Positions 18,445 to 28,760 of a DNA stretch of 64,000 nt are shown here, piece after piece. Below the pieces are notes generated by a model. The model was not told the DNA's origin and searched no databases. It saw nothing but the letters and a program-made list of their open reading frames with translations. The position numbers were made by a program, and so were the translations under genes. Numbering within the stretch: position 1 is the stretch's first letter; each line of letters opens with the position of its first letter. This DNA is from Bacteroidota bacterium (GTDB lineage Bacteria > Bacteroidota > Bacteroidia > UKL13-3), in contig CANHVU010000003.1 of NCBI GenBank assembly GCA_947464275.1, positions 62,001 to 126,000 on the forward strand, given 5' to 3'.

Positions 18445-19413
18445 TTACTCGTATAAGCCTTGCGCTAAATAGTTAGTTACATAATCCTTTACAGCCTCTT
18501 CAATGGGTGTAAATGGTTTTGTATAGCCAATAGCTTTTAATTTATCCATATTGGCTTCAGTAAAGTATTGGTATTTATCTCTAATATCTTCAGGAATAGG
18601 AATGTATTCAATATTTGGTTCTAATTGTAATGCACTAAAAATAGCTTTCACCAAGTCGTTCCAAGTACGCGCTTTACCCGTTCCTAAATTATATATACCC
18701 GAATTTTTGCGTGTTTCCATTAAAAATAAACAAACATCGCAAAGGTCTTTAACATAAATAAAATCGCGCATTTGTTCCCCATCGTTATAATCTGCCCTGT
18801 GCGACTTAAATAAATTCACCTTACCATTTTCCTTGATTTGGTTAAATGCATGGAAAATAACCGATGCCATTCGGCCTTTATGGTATTCGTTAGGGCCATA
18901 CACGTTAAAAAACTTTAGCCCTGCCCAAAAATAAGGTTGCTTAGTTTGGTTTACAGCCCATTTATCAAAATCATTTTTCGATTTACCATATAAATTCAAT
19001 GGATTTAAAGTGTTTAATTTGGTTACATCGTCATCATAACCATTTTCGCCCTCGCCATATGTAGCAGCACTTGATGCATAAACCATTCCTATTCCTTCGC
19101 TCACGCAAATATCCCATAGCGATTTACTGAAATCGTAATTAAGTTCTTTAAAAATAGCTGCATCGGTTTCGGTGGTATCAGTGCGCGCGCCAATATGAAA
19201 TACAAACTGAACTTGATTGGCATTTTTGGCAAGCCAAGCAAAAAAGTCTTTTCTATTTACTTTTGCCGAATATTTTTTACCTATTAAATTAGCCGCACGG
19301 TTTGGCCAAGTATCAAAGTCGTCAACTAAAATTAAATCATTAAAATTATGTTGGTTTAATTTGGCTACCAAACATGAACCTATAAACCCTTCAGCACCTG
19401 TAATTACTATCAT
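18445..19413 (-). CDS. hldD: ADP-glyceromanno-heptose 6-epimerase-like NAD-dependent epimerase
   Basis: ITGAEGFIGS, SSAATYGEGENGYDDD, KFFNVYGPNEYHKGRMASVIFHAFNQI, DYNDGEQMRDFIYVKD. Confidence 0.9.
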   Translation of the reverse strand: MIVITGAEGFIGSCLVAKLNQHNFNDLILVDDFDTWPNRAANLIGKKYSAKVNRKDFFAWLAKNANQVQFVFHIGARTDTTETDAAIFKELNYDFSKSLWDICVSEGIGMVYASSAATYGEGENGYDDDVTKLNTLNPLNLYGKSKNDFDKWAVNQTKQPYFWAGLKFFNVYGPNEYHKGRMASVIFHAFNQIKENGKVNLFKSHRADYNDGEQMRDFIYVKDLCDVCLFLMETRKNSGIYNLGTGKARTWNDLVKAIFSALQLEPNIEYIPIPEDIRDKYQYFTEANMDKLKAIGYTKPFTPIEEAVKDYVTNYLAQGLYE

Positions 19414-19558
19414 TTATTGTTTTGTAAAAATACTTTTGTTTTAACTAAATAAAAGTATTTGGGAATTAATATTCTAAAAAATTTATGGCAAATAACTTTA
19501 TTGAATTGATAAATTCAAATCAAATGTTTTTATTGTGCCACTGCAAATATATAACTAG

Positions 19559-20593
19559 ATGAGAAACTATACCATAAGTTGGCGTTATACAAGTATAATT
19601 ATTGGACTATTATTGCTTTTTGCTTTGTATAAAATTACTTCCGACTTGTTTTTAAGTAATACCAATCCCGATTTAAACAAAACAGCATATATTTATATTC
19701 AATCAAACCAAAGTTTTGATAGGCTCATTTTAAATTTGCAAAAAGATAATCTGCTTGACAATGTTGAATCGTTTGAAAGAGTAGCTAAATTATTGAATTT
19801 GGATAAAAATATAAAGCCGGGACGTTACAAGATAATACCGCGCTTAAGTAATATTCAATTGATTAGGATTTTAAAATTGGGTAGGCAAGAACCCGTTAAC
19901 TTAATAATTAACTATGCAAGAAGAAAAAGCAACTTAGCAGCTACCATTAGTAAACAAATAGAATTAGATAGCAACAAGCTCATGGCATTAATGAGTGATA
20001 GTATTTTATTGCAAAAAGTAAATATGGATAGCAATAATATTATCAGCTTGTTTATACCCAATACCTATAATATGTATTGGAATATTAATAGTACTCGTTT
20101 TATGGAACGTATGTTTAAAGAGTATAACAGCTTTTGGAATAGCAGCAGAACTACCAAATCCATATTGTTAAAAATGAGTCCGCTACAAGTTGCTACATTG
20201 GCCTCTATAGTAATGAGCGAAACCAATAAAGTAGATGAAATGCCAATAATAGCTAGGGCATATTTGAACAGGCTTAAAATTGGAATGCCTTTACAAGCAG
20301 ACCCAACTATTATTTTTGCCTTGAACGATACAGCCGTAAATCGAGTTTTGAGTATCCATACAGCTATTAATAATCCATATAATACCTATTTAAATAAAGG
20401 TTTACCACCAGGTCCAATATGCATGTCATCGGCTGCTGCCATTGATGCAGTGTTGAATGCGCCAAATCATAATTATATTTATTTTTGTGCAAAAGAAGAC
20501 TTTAGCGGGTATCATAATTTTGCTGAAACATTTAGCCAACATCAAATAAATGCACGCAAATATCAAAACGAATTAAATAGGAGAGGGTATTAG
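19559..20593 (+). CDS. mltG: Endolytic transglycosylase MltG (YceG-like)
   Basis: LASIVMSETNKVDEMPIIARAYLNRLKIGMPLQADPTIIFAL; NTYLNKGLPPGPICMSSAAAIDAVLNAPNHNYIYFCA. Confidence 0.92.
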   Translation: MRNYTISWRYTSIIIGLLLLFALYKITSDLFLSNTNPDLNKTAYIYIQSNQSFDRLILNLQKDNLLDNVESFERVAKLLNLDKNIKPGRYKIIPRLSNIQLIRILKLGRQEPVNLIINYARRKSNLAATISKQIELDSNKLMALMSDSILLQKVNMDSNNIISLFIPNTYNMYWNINSTRFMERMFKEYNSFWNSSRTTKSILLKMSPLQVATLASIVMSETNKVDEMPIIARAYLNRLKIGMPLQADPTIIFALNDTAVNRVLSIHTAINNPYNTYLNKGLPPGPICMSSAAAIDAVLNAPNHNYIYFCAKEDFSGYHNFAETFSQHQINARKYQNELNRRGY

Positions 20594-22036
20594 TTATAAT
20601 TTTATACAAACATTCTTCTGTTCTGTAAAAAACCTTAAAGCTTCCCAACCACCTTCGCGGCCAACACCACTTTGTTTCATTCCTCCAAAAGGAGTTCTTA
20701 AATCGCGCAGTAACCAACAGTTAATCCAAATAATTCCACTTTTAACCTGCGCGGCCATGTAATGAGCGGTATTTAAATTTTCTGTCCAAATGGTAGCAGC
20801 TAAGCCATATTGCGTGCTATTAGCCATTTTCAAAACTTCTTCTTTGGTTTCAAATGGAGTTAAGGTAACTACAGGGCCAAAAATTTCTTCTTGGTTAGTT
20901 CTACAGTTATACGCCAAACCTTCTATAATGGTTGGTTCCATAAAATAACCTTCCGCATTTTCACCATCTAGTTGTATTTTATGGCCTCCATATAAAATGG
21001 TTCCACCTTCTTGTTTGGCTAAATCAACATAACTCAACACTTTATCAAAGTGCATTTTACTTGCTATAGCGCCCACTTTAGTATCATCGAGTAGAGGATT
21101 TCCCACTTTCATGGTTTTGGTTTTTTCAATAAATGCTGCTTTGAACTTTTCGTAAATTGGTTTTTCAATAAAAATACGTGAGCCACATAGGCAAATTTCA
21201 CCTTGATTGGTAAAAGATGAACGAACACTTTCACTCACCGCTTTCTCAAAATCACAATCCGCAAAAATGATATTCGGATTTTTTCCTCCTAATTCCAACG
21301 ATAGTTTTTTAAACATGGGTGCAGCAACTCTAGCTATTTCAGCACCAGTTTTGGTTCCACCTGTAAATGAAATAACCGAAATTCCGGGATGCGAAACAAT
21401 AGCAGAACCTACTTTTCCGCCCAAACCATGAACAATGTTTAAAACGCCTTTTGGCATTCCTGCTTGTATGCATAATTCAGAAAATAAGTAAGCTGTCATT
21501 GGCGTAACTTCGCTTGGTTTTGCAACTACACAATTACCTGCAGCTAGGGCAGGGGCTATTTTCCAAGTAAATAAATACAAAGGTAAATTCCAAGGACTGA
21601 TACAACCTACCACTCCAATTGGAGTGCGCAAAGTATAGTTAATGGCGTGGCTTCCCATAGAGTGCGACTCGCTAGCATAATGCTCAATTGCGGTAGCAAA
21701 AAAATGAATATTTTGAACTGCTCTTGGTATTTCGCCAAGCTTGGCTAACCAAACAGGCTTACCTTGATCTATGCTTTCAGCAATGGCTAATTGTTCGATA
21801 TTTTCTTCCATTAGCGCAGCCAATTTCAAAAGAATTTTACTTCTTCCATCGGCACTCATATTGCTCCATTCAGGGAAGGCTGCGTTTGCTGCTTGGTAAG
21901 CTAATTCTACATCAGTTTCATCACTATCAGGGCAAAGTGAATATACTTTTCCTGTGGCAGGATTTATATTGTCTAAATAACTTTTTGCATTAGGTTCTAC
22001 TAACGCTCCATTAATATAATTGGCTATTTTTTGCAT
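20594..22036 (-). CDS. Aldehyde dehydrogenase (aminomuconate-semialdehyde dehydrogenase/ALDH8-like)
   Basis: SPWNLPLYLFTWKIAPALAAGNCVVAKPSE, LELGGKNPNIIF, SSFTNQGEICLCGSRIF. Confidence 0.85.
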   Translation of the reverse strand: MQKIANYINGALVEPNAKSYLDNINPATGKVYSLCPDSDETDVELAYQAANAAFPEWSNMSADGRSKILLKLAALMEENIEQLAIAESIDQGKPVWLAKLGEIPRAVQNIHFFATAIEHYASESHSMGSHAINYTLRTPIGVVGCISPWNLPLYLFTWKIAPALAAGNCVVAKPSEVTPMTAYLFSELCIQAGMPKGVLNIVHGLGGKVGSAIVSHPGISVISFTGGTKTGAEIARVAAPMFKKLSLELGGKNPNIIFADCDFEKAVSESVRSSFTNQGEICLCGSRIFIEKPIYEKFKAAFIEKTKTMKVGNPLLDDTKVGAIASKMHFDKVLSYVDLAKQEGGTILYGGHKIQLDGENAEGYFMEPTIIEGLAYNCRTNQEEIFGPVVTLTPFETKEEVLKMANSTQYGLAATIWTENLNTAHYMAAQVKSGIIWINCWLLRDLRTPFGGMKQSGVGREGGWEALRFFTEQKNVCIKL

Positions 22037-22054
22037 AAAATTTTTTTGAATAAA

Positions 22055-23383
22055 TTATCTCAAACACTCTGCTGGATCTTGCATGGCTGCGCGCTTAGCA
22101 GGCAGTATACCAAACACCAATCCAACGCTTATTGAAATGGTAAAACTTAAAAATACACTTATTGGTGAAACAATGGTTTCAATATCGGTAGCTGCTTGAA
22201 TAATTAAACTAATGGCAATGCCTAAGAAAATACCGATAATACCTCCACTTACGCTAATGGTTACACTTTCGGCCATAAATTGCATTACAATATCGCGCTT
22301 ACTTGCTCCAATACTCATGCGTAAACCAATTTCTTTAACACGCTCCAAAACGCTTGCAAGCATAATATTCATAATGCCAATTCCACCCACTAACAGCGAA
22401 ATTGAGGCTATAATTCCTAATACGGTATTGAATAATTTTTTGGTTTTTTGTTCTTGTTTTAAAAGCAACTCTGGTACAATGATTTCAAAATCATTTACTC
22501 CATTGTGCCTGCGTAATAAAATGCGTTGCAATACATCTACAGTTGCTTCAATTTCAGAACTTTTTGCCACCTTAACCACTAATCTGTCTAACTGATGGTA
22601 GTTATTATCTGTTGTATTTTGATTATTTCCTTCTTCTTGGTTTTGCGAAGCTTTTAAGCCCGAAATAGTTACTAAGCCACGGTTTTTATAACGCAATAAA
22701 AATGTTTTTACGGGAGTATAAATTTCTAAGTCTACATTACGGATAGAAAGCTTTTGCATATTGCCTTCATCCACGTTTTTATTGTTTAAAACACCCACAA
22801 TTTTCAACCAATTATTGCCGCATTTTATTTCTTTACCAATTGGATCTTCGGTATTGAAAAATTTGGTGGCTACTTTGGAGCCAATAATACAAACTGGTTG
22901 CGCATTTATCAATTGGAAATCGCTAAAAAAGTTGCCACTCAATAGCGAAAAATCAAGCAAATGAAAATAATCGTTACTTACTCCAACTAGCTTGCCGCCA
23001 AGCTTAATTCCTGATCTAATAAATAAAGTTTGTTGTTCTATTTCGCTGCTAACTACTTCTACATCGGCCAAAACTTGCCTAATGTTTTCAGCATCATGCA
23101 TACTTAAACCTGGGCTAAACTTTTTTTGTTCAATACCACTTTCTTTCAATTGTTTTTCTTCTTCTTTGGTTTTAATAATGGGTTTTATAACAATATTATT
23201 AGAACCAACTTGTTTAATTTGTTCTAAAATTTGTTTTTCGGCACCATTCCCAATGGCAAGCATTGCTATAACTGCAGCCACTCCAAATATAATTCCAAGC
23301 GAAGTTAATAAGGCCCTAAACTTATTGGTTAGCAGGGCTTCCATGCCGTTTTTAAAGTTGAAAATAATACGTTGTAAATGCAT
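22055..23383 (-). CDS. MacB/FtsX-type ABC transporter permease
   Basis: N-terminal MEALLTNKFRALLTSLGIIFGVAAVIAMLAIGNGAE; C-terminal GIGIMNIMLASVLERVKEIGLRMSIGA. Confidence 0.9.
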   Translation of the reverse strand: MHLQRIIFNFKNGMEALLTNKFRALLTSLGIIFGVAAVIAMLAIGNGAEKQILEQIKQVGSNNIVIKPIIKTKEEEKQLKESGIEQKKFSPGLSMHDAENIRQVLADVEVVSSEIEQQTLFIRSGIKLGGKLVGVSNDYFHLLDFSLLSGNFFSDFQLINAQPVCIIGSKVATKFFNTEDPIGKEIKCGNNWLKIVGVLNNKNVDEGNMQKLSIRNVDLEIYTPVKTFLLRYKNRGLVTISGLKASQNQEEGNNQNTTDNNYHQLDRLVVKVAKSSEIEATVDVLQRILLRRHNGVNDFEIIVPELLLKQEQKTKKLFNTVLGIIASISLLVGGIGIMNIMLASVLERVKEIGLRMSIGASKRDIVMQFMAESVTISVSGGIIGIFLGIAISLIIQAATDIETIVSPISVFLSFTISISVGLVFGILPAKRAAMQDPAECLR

Positions 23384-23396
23384 GGAAATTAATTAA

Positions 23397-24161
23397 TTAT
23401 CTATCTTTACTGTTGAATTTTCTATAACCGCTATCGTTACTTCCTAAAGTAGGATTTTTGTTGTTTTGGTTGTTGTTATTTGGTTTGCGGTTATTGTTAT
23501 TATTGTTGTTTCTGTGGTTATTATTATTGTTGTTTCTAAAATTACGATTGTTGTTATTTCTGTGATTGTTGTTTTGGTTATTGTTCATTCTACGCATTTG
23601 TTGCGCTTTAAAATCAATATCCTCCGAATCGTTAATTTGAATTTTACCATCACTTAGTTGTTCTAAGTGAGCCATTATTTGTTCATCGCCAATTACTTCA
23701 TCGTTCCAATTGCGGCAATTGGTTTTCATAAAACTTCCAATGGCATTGATATACGAGGTTTTAAAAGGCCCTTCGGGCAATTCAGTAACCTTGTTAATCA
23801 TGTTTTGAATATTTTTGCCATAAAACCTGTACGAAATTTTGCTTTGCGGATATTTCATTGGTTCTGGCTTCACAAAAACTGTTTCTCTAGTCGGTTTTGG
23901 ATAAGGCGAATCAAGCTCTAATTTAAAATCAGAAATAATGAATAAATGATCGTAAAGTTTGTGCTTGTAGTCAGCAATATCGCGCAAGTGGGGGTTAAGC
24001 TGACCCATTAAGGTTAATATTTCGTCAGCTACTTTTTTGCGTTTTTCAATGTCTTCTATTTGGGTAGCATAATCTACCATTTTTTGAATACTGCGTCCGT
24101 ATTCCGAAAGTATTAATTTATTTCGTTCGGTATTGTATTCTAATGTTGCTTCTTTTATCAT
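23397..24161 (-). CDS. DUF4290 family protein with Asn-rich C-terminal tail
   Basis: LEYNTERNKLILSEYGRSIQKMVDYA...; poly-Asn/Arg tail. Confidence 0.85.
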   Translation of the reverse strand: MIKEATLEYNTERNKLILSEYGRSIQKMVDYATQIEDIEKRKKVADEILTLMGQLNPHLRDIADYKHKLYDHLFIISDFKLELDSPYPKPTRETVFVKPEPMKYPQSKISYRFYGKNIQNMINKVTELPEGPFKTSYINAIGSFMKTNCRNWNDEVIGDEQIMAHLEQLSDGKIQINDSEDIDFKAQQMRRMNNNQNNNHRNNNNRNFRNNNNNNHRNNNNNNNRKPNNNNQNNKNPTLGSNDSGYRKFNSKDR

Positions 24162-24413
24162 AAAGGCGCAAGATAATTTTTTTGATTTAATATTTAAAAG
24201 AGATTTTTTGGGTGGAAAATGGTGTTTTATTAGCCTTAGACAATCAATTTCATCTTTCGAGCGTGTGTCTAATTGGCGTCCTGCCTTTATCTTAATAAAT
24301 CAGCCGGAGGCTTTTCAATATATTCATCCGCAAGATTCAAGCGAATGCTGTGCTTAAGCCAGTTATTACAAATATCTTCGCTTTATACAAATGCTTCTGT
24401 TTTTGAATAAAAA

Positions 24414-27400
24414 CTACCTAATTAATGTAATATTTCCTTTAAGTTGCTTTACTATATCATCGTTATTGGTATAATCAACAATATAGTAATAAACATCTTC
24501 TTGGCAAGGGTTTCCATCAAAAGTTCCATCCCAGCCTTTGTTTACATTATTGCTGGTAAAAATTAATTGGCCCCAACGGTTATAAATACTTAAAACTGCT
24601 CCTTTTGAGTTATTGTACAATACTCTAAACTCTTCGTTTAATCCATTTTGATTAGGAGTAAATGCATTAGGAATAAAAATATTATTACTACCTTTAATAT
24701 GCAATAATTTGGAGGTTGTATCGCTACAAATGCGGTTAATGGCTTTTAATTGAATGCGATAAAACCCTTCATCTAAAAAATGATAGATTGGATTTTGTAT
24801 GTTACTAAATATAGTATTTTCAAAAGTCCATAAATAATTATTAGCAAATTTACTATTTGATACAAATTGAACAGACTTATCAATATTGGGATTCAATGGC
24901 ATTGTGTAAAACTCAGCTATGGGCTGAGGTACTACTTCAATTGTTTTTTCACTGTTACTGCTACAAAAATTTCTAGAAATAATATACTTAATTTTAAAAA
25001 TCCCAATAACATTAGGTGTAAATAACTTATTAAATATGTGTTCTCCTGCAAATACGCCAATGGAATCAATTGGGGTAATTGTAACAGGTTTTGAAAATTG
25101 ACAAACCAAAGTATCACTTGGTTCAAAATATGCATTTGGAATAGGGGTGAAGTATACTTTAAAAGAATCTAATAAAACACCACATTTGTTTTTTGAAGAC
25201 AAAACGAGCCACTTATTTCCTTCAGTTGTTGGTTTGGCTTTAAAGGTAGTTTGAAGTAATTTGTAATTACCAAATGTACCAAAATCATTTTGAACCCAAA
25301 AAACAGAATCATAATTTATGGCAGCCCCTTTAACTTTTAATTCTAAGTCATTACACATAACTGTATCCTTTCCAGCTTTTATTAACGGCCTCGAATTTAG
25401 AATTATTTGGGTTGTATCAGTGTTAAAGCAGCCATTAAAATCTTCATATTTTATCCAATAACTTCCATTAGTTGGAACTAAAATAGAATCAGTTTTTACA
25501 CCTGTATTCCATAAATAAGATTTAAATTTACTTATTCCAATTTTCCCAATTTCTGTGCACAAATAGGTTGTTTTAGGTAGATTCACTTTGCTATTTGGGT
25601 ACAAACTTATTTTTGCAATTTGAGAAATTACACTATCACATTGGCTTCTAACAATTACTGAATAATTGGCAGAATCGCTAGCATTAACAGCATTAAAATA
25701 TAAAGAATCTGCATTTGAGCCTAGTATGATATTGTTATTTTTCAACCATTGGTAAGTTACCAAACCAGTTCCAGTTCCTTTTACTTTCAAAACCACTTTA
25801 GAGTTAAGGCATTGTAAAACGCTTTGAGGTTGAAGTATTATTTTTGTGTTAGGAACAATTGAAATTCTTGCGGTAGCAGAAGCTACACTATCGCAATTAC
25901 TTTTTACATTAACAGAATAAATTCCAGTATCAGCGTAATTTATATTATTTATTATTAAAGAATCGTTGGTTTGTCCTAAAAGAATAGTATTCCCTTTTTT
26001 CCATTGATAAGATATTACACCTGATCCAGTAGCTTTTACAGTTAAAAAAGCTGTTGTATTTATACATTGTGAAACAGATTGTGGTTGAGTATTTATTGTG
26101 GTGTTTTTGTACAATCTTAAATAAACAGTGTCGCTGAAAATAGATGTACATTTACCAATAGCTTTTATTTGATAAAAACCAGTATCAGAGTTAGTGATAT
26201 TGTTAATTACTAGCGAATCTTTATTGGCTCCAATAACTAAATTTCCATTTTTATACCATTTGTAAATGATATTAGTATCATTTGTAACCCTTGATTTAAA
26301 AATAGCTTTAGTGCCTGAACATTGTAAAATACTAATAGGCTGCGTGGTAAATATTGGAAAGAAAACTTTAAGTTTAACACTATTTGATAAAACGCTATCG
26401 CAAAATGAGGAAACTAAAACCGAATAATCAGCAGTATCGAAATAATTAACAATTGGGATTACAAGTGAATCCGCATTAGCACCAATAATATCTTGTCCAT
26501 TCTTTTTCCATTTATAAGCTACATTTCCGTAACCATCAGCATTTACCTTAAATTTTACTGTACTATCTTTACATGCCGAAACATTAACTGGCTGAGTTAA
26601 TATGGTAGTACTTTTAAATATAATAAGCTTAGCAAAAGAAGAAATTACTGTATCGCACAAACTCCAAATTTTTACTGAATAATCACCCGAATCGGAATAA
26701 TTTAAATTATTTAAAACCAATGAATCTTTAGTTTGTCCAATCAAATCAATGTTTCCTTTTTTCCATTGATAACTCAATATTCCAGGCCCAATTGCTTTTA
26801 CTTTAAAAACTGCTTTACTATTCTTACATTGAGAAATAGATTGAGGTTGTGAATTAATAATAGTTGTATACGCTATGGTTAATTTTACAGTATCACTATT
26901 GGTATAGCTACATTTACCAGTTACTTTTAAATAATAAAACCCTGTATCTAAATTTCCAATATTATTAATTACCAAGGAATCTTTATTGGCCCCAGGAATA
27001 AGTATGCCTCTTTTAAACCATTGATAAACCATATTAGTATCGCTCGTTACAGTTGTTTTAAAAACAGCCCTTGTGCCGGGGCATTGTAATAAACTAACAG
27101 GTTGAATTACAAAAACTGGCTTTATTATTTTGAGGGTTGCAATATTAGAAATTACACTATCGCAATTGGCAATTACCAAAACAGAATAATTTGCGGTATC
27201 GCTATAACTGGCATTTGGAATTACAAGAGAATCGGTGGTAGCACCAATAATATTTACCCCATTTTTTTTCCATTGATATGAAAAGGTGAGTGTACTATTT
27301 ACCGTTACTTTAAATTTTGCTATGCTATCCAAGCAAACTGAAATGTTTTTGGGTTGACTAGTAATGTTTAACTTCAATGTAACTGTAAAACTATCTTTTT

Positions 27401-28565
27401 GTACACAACCATTTACATCTGTGGTGGTTAACAAGTATTTTGTAGTACTTGGCGGAGAAACTACAGGGTTTAAACAATTGCTGCAACTAAGCCCTGTTGA
27501 AGGTGTCCAATTATAATTAATTGGCTGAAAAAATGAACTTACTGTAGCCGTATTTTGAAGTGGAAATGGAGTGCCTCCACATACCAGCGTATCATTTTGT
27601 AAATTTAATTTTAAATCAGAAATTCTTATTACAGTCGTCAATGTATCAGCACAACCAAAAGTAGGGTAAGGTTTTGTTATTAATTTGAATTTATTGTAAA
27701 TGGTAGGGGTTGAAATATTTAAAATTTGCGAACTTCCTAATAGATTGGTAAAAGAAGAATCATACCATTTATAATCGGTAAATCCACTTGGCCCAATAAG
27801 TGTGGAAATAGGATTTCCTTTACATGAAATGGTGGAAATTTTATATTGATCACAATTTACATCCACATAACCATAGCCAAAATGCGCTGTATGCGTACAA
27901 TCACCACTTGCAAAATCTACAGCAATTGTTTTGCCACCATAACCAGATAAATCTAAATTAGCAGATGACCAACTTTTATAATACACGTCTGAAGAACCAA
28001 CACGAAAAAAACCGGGTAATGCAGAGGTGGCAACAAAATTAAAATTTACACAAGGAAGTAAAGTATTTGTTGCTGAATCAAAAGCATTTACACTAAAACG
28101 AGGTTGATCCCAATCATTATGTCCAGGATTTTGAAAAACAACAGCATATTTAAAAATTAATTTGTAATCATTTACACCAGCAGGAATTCTTATATAATAA
28201 CGGGCTCTTTCAGCCTGAGCTCCAGTATTATCATTTCCTAATTTTAATGAATAATTTCCACCATCGGGAGCTACAACTGGAAATCCTCCATAAGGATCAA
28301 CACCGGAGCCTGACATTAAATTATGTCGATTTAAAATGGCTGCAGTCGGGTTGTTAGCAACAATTGGACAACAAAAACCGGTGTAGAATAACCAATTATC
28401 TAAATTTCCGTTTTCAAAATTAATATTTGGTGGGCAAAACACGGTTTGGGCATTTGATTTGGAAATGCTGTTTAATACAAACAAAATGGCAAGCGCAAAA
28501 TGAATATTTTTCCTTTTAAAAATAAATGTTGGATAAAAATGTATTCTTAAATTTCTTATTGCCAT
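24414..28565 (-). CDS. Large secreted Ig-repeat protein with gliding-motility-associated (type B T9SS) C-terminal domain
   Basis: At least seven Ig-like repeats (QP..xxQC...YQWKKG...DSLVINN...); C-terminus NIFIPNAFTPNQNGLNEEFRV...IYNRWGQLIF...GWDGTFDG...YYYIVDYTN. Confidence 0.88.
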   Translation of the reverse strand: MAIRNLRIHFYPTFIFKRKNIHFALAILFVLNSISKSNAQTVFCPPNINFENGNLDNWLFYTGFCCPIVANNPTAAILNRHNLMSGSGVDPYGGFPVVAPDGGNYSLKLGNDNTGAQAERARYYIRIPAGVNDYKLIFKYAVVFQNPGHNDWDQPRFSVNAFDSATNTLLPCVNFNFVATSALPGFFRVGSSDVYYKSWSSANLDLSGYGGKTIAVDFASGDCTHTAHFGYGYVDVNCDQYKISTISCKGNPISTLIGPSGFTDYKWYDSSFTNLLGSSQILNISTPTIYNKFKLITKPYPTFGCADTLTTVIRISDLKLNLQNDTLVCGGTPFPLQNTATVSSFFQPINYNWTPSTGLSCSNCLNPVVSPPSTTKYLLTTTDVNGCVQKDSFTVTLKLNITSQPKNISVCLDSIAKFKVTVNSTLTFSYQWKKNGVNIIGATTDSLVIPNASYSDTANYSVLVIANCDSVISNIATLKIIKPVFVIQPVSLLQCPGTRAVFKTTVTSDTNMVYQWFKRGILIPGANKDSLVINNIGNLDTGFYYLKVTGKCSYTNSDTVKLTIAYTTIINSQPQSISQCKNSKAVFKVKAIGPGILSYQWKKGNIDLIGQTKDSLVLNNLNYSDSGDYSVKIWSLCDTVISSFAKLIIFKSTTILTQPVNVSACKDSTVKFKVNADGYGNVAYKWKKNGQDIIGANADSLVIPIVNYFDTADYSVLVSSFCDSVLSNSVKLKVFFPIFTTQPISILQCSGTKAIFKSRVTNDTNIIYKWYKNGNLVIGANKDSLVINNITNSDTGFYQIKAIGKCTSIFSDTVYLRLYKNTTINTQPQSVSQCINTTAFLTVKATGSGVISYQWKKGNTILLGQTNDSLIINNINYADTGIYSVNVKSNCDSVASATARISIVPNTKIILQPQSVLQCLNSKVVLKVKGTGTGLVTYQWLKNNNIILGSNADSLYFNAVNASDSANYSVIVRSQCDSVISQIAKISLYPNSKVNLPKTTYLCTEIGKIGISKFKSYLWNTGVKTDSILVPTNGSYWIKYEDFNGCFNTDTTQIILNSRPLIKAGKDTVMCNDLELKVKGAAINYDSVFWVQNDFGTFGNYKLLQTTFKAKPTTEGNKWLVLSSKNKCGVLLDSFKVYFTPIPNAYFEPSDTLVCQFSKPVTITPIDSIGVFAGEHIFNKLFTPNVIGIFKIKYIISRNFCSSNSEKTIEVVPQPIAEFYTMPLNPNIDKSVQFVSNSKFANNYLWTFENTIFSNIQNPIYHFLDEGFYRIQLKAINRICSDTTSKLLHIKGSNNIFIPNAFTPNQNGLNEEFRVLYNNSKGAVLSIYNRWGQLIFTSNNVNKGWDGTFDGNPCQEDVYYYIVDYTNNDDIVKQLKGNITLIR

Positions 28566-28703
28566 TAATAGTTATCGTGTAACTTCTTAAAGTTATTTTT
28601 CAAATGTATTGTTTAGTTATTAGTAATTCAAGCTAAAGCTATAATCTGCATATTTTAAATATATCTTATAATTAACATTATGTTAAGTAATAATTTAAAA
28701 TAT

Positions 28704-28739
28704 AAAAAAACCGACTATTTATTATCTAGTCGGTTTTTG
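28704..28739 (-). terminator. Rho-independent terminator
   Basis: AAAACCGACTA...TAGTCGGTTTTT hairpin downstream of the TPR gene. Confidence 0.8.
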
Positions 28740-28760
28740 TGGTTATTAATAATTTGGGCA

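Noticed and set aside
22212-23396. Three plus-strand ORFs opposite the MacB-like permease
   Set aside because: Antisense to a clear FtsX/MacB gene; no initiation signals or domains.
23466-23657. 63-aa Val/Ile-rich plus-strand ORF
   Set aside because: Exact antisense of the Asn-rich tail of the DUF4290 gene (AAT/AAC read as ATT/GTT); composition artefact.
24932-26151. Short minus-strand ORFs 24932-25135 and 25945-26151
   Set aside because: Alternative frames inside the large Ig-repeat gene.
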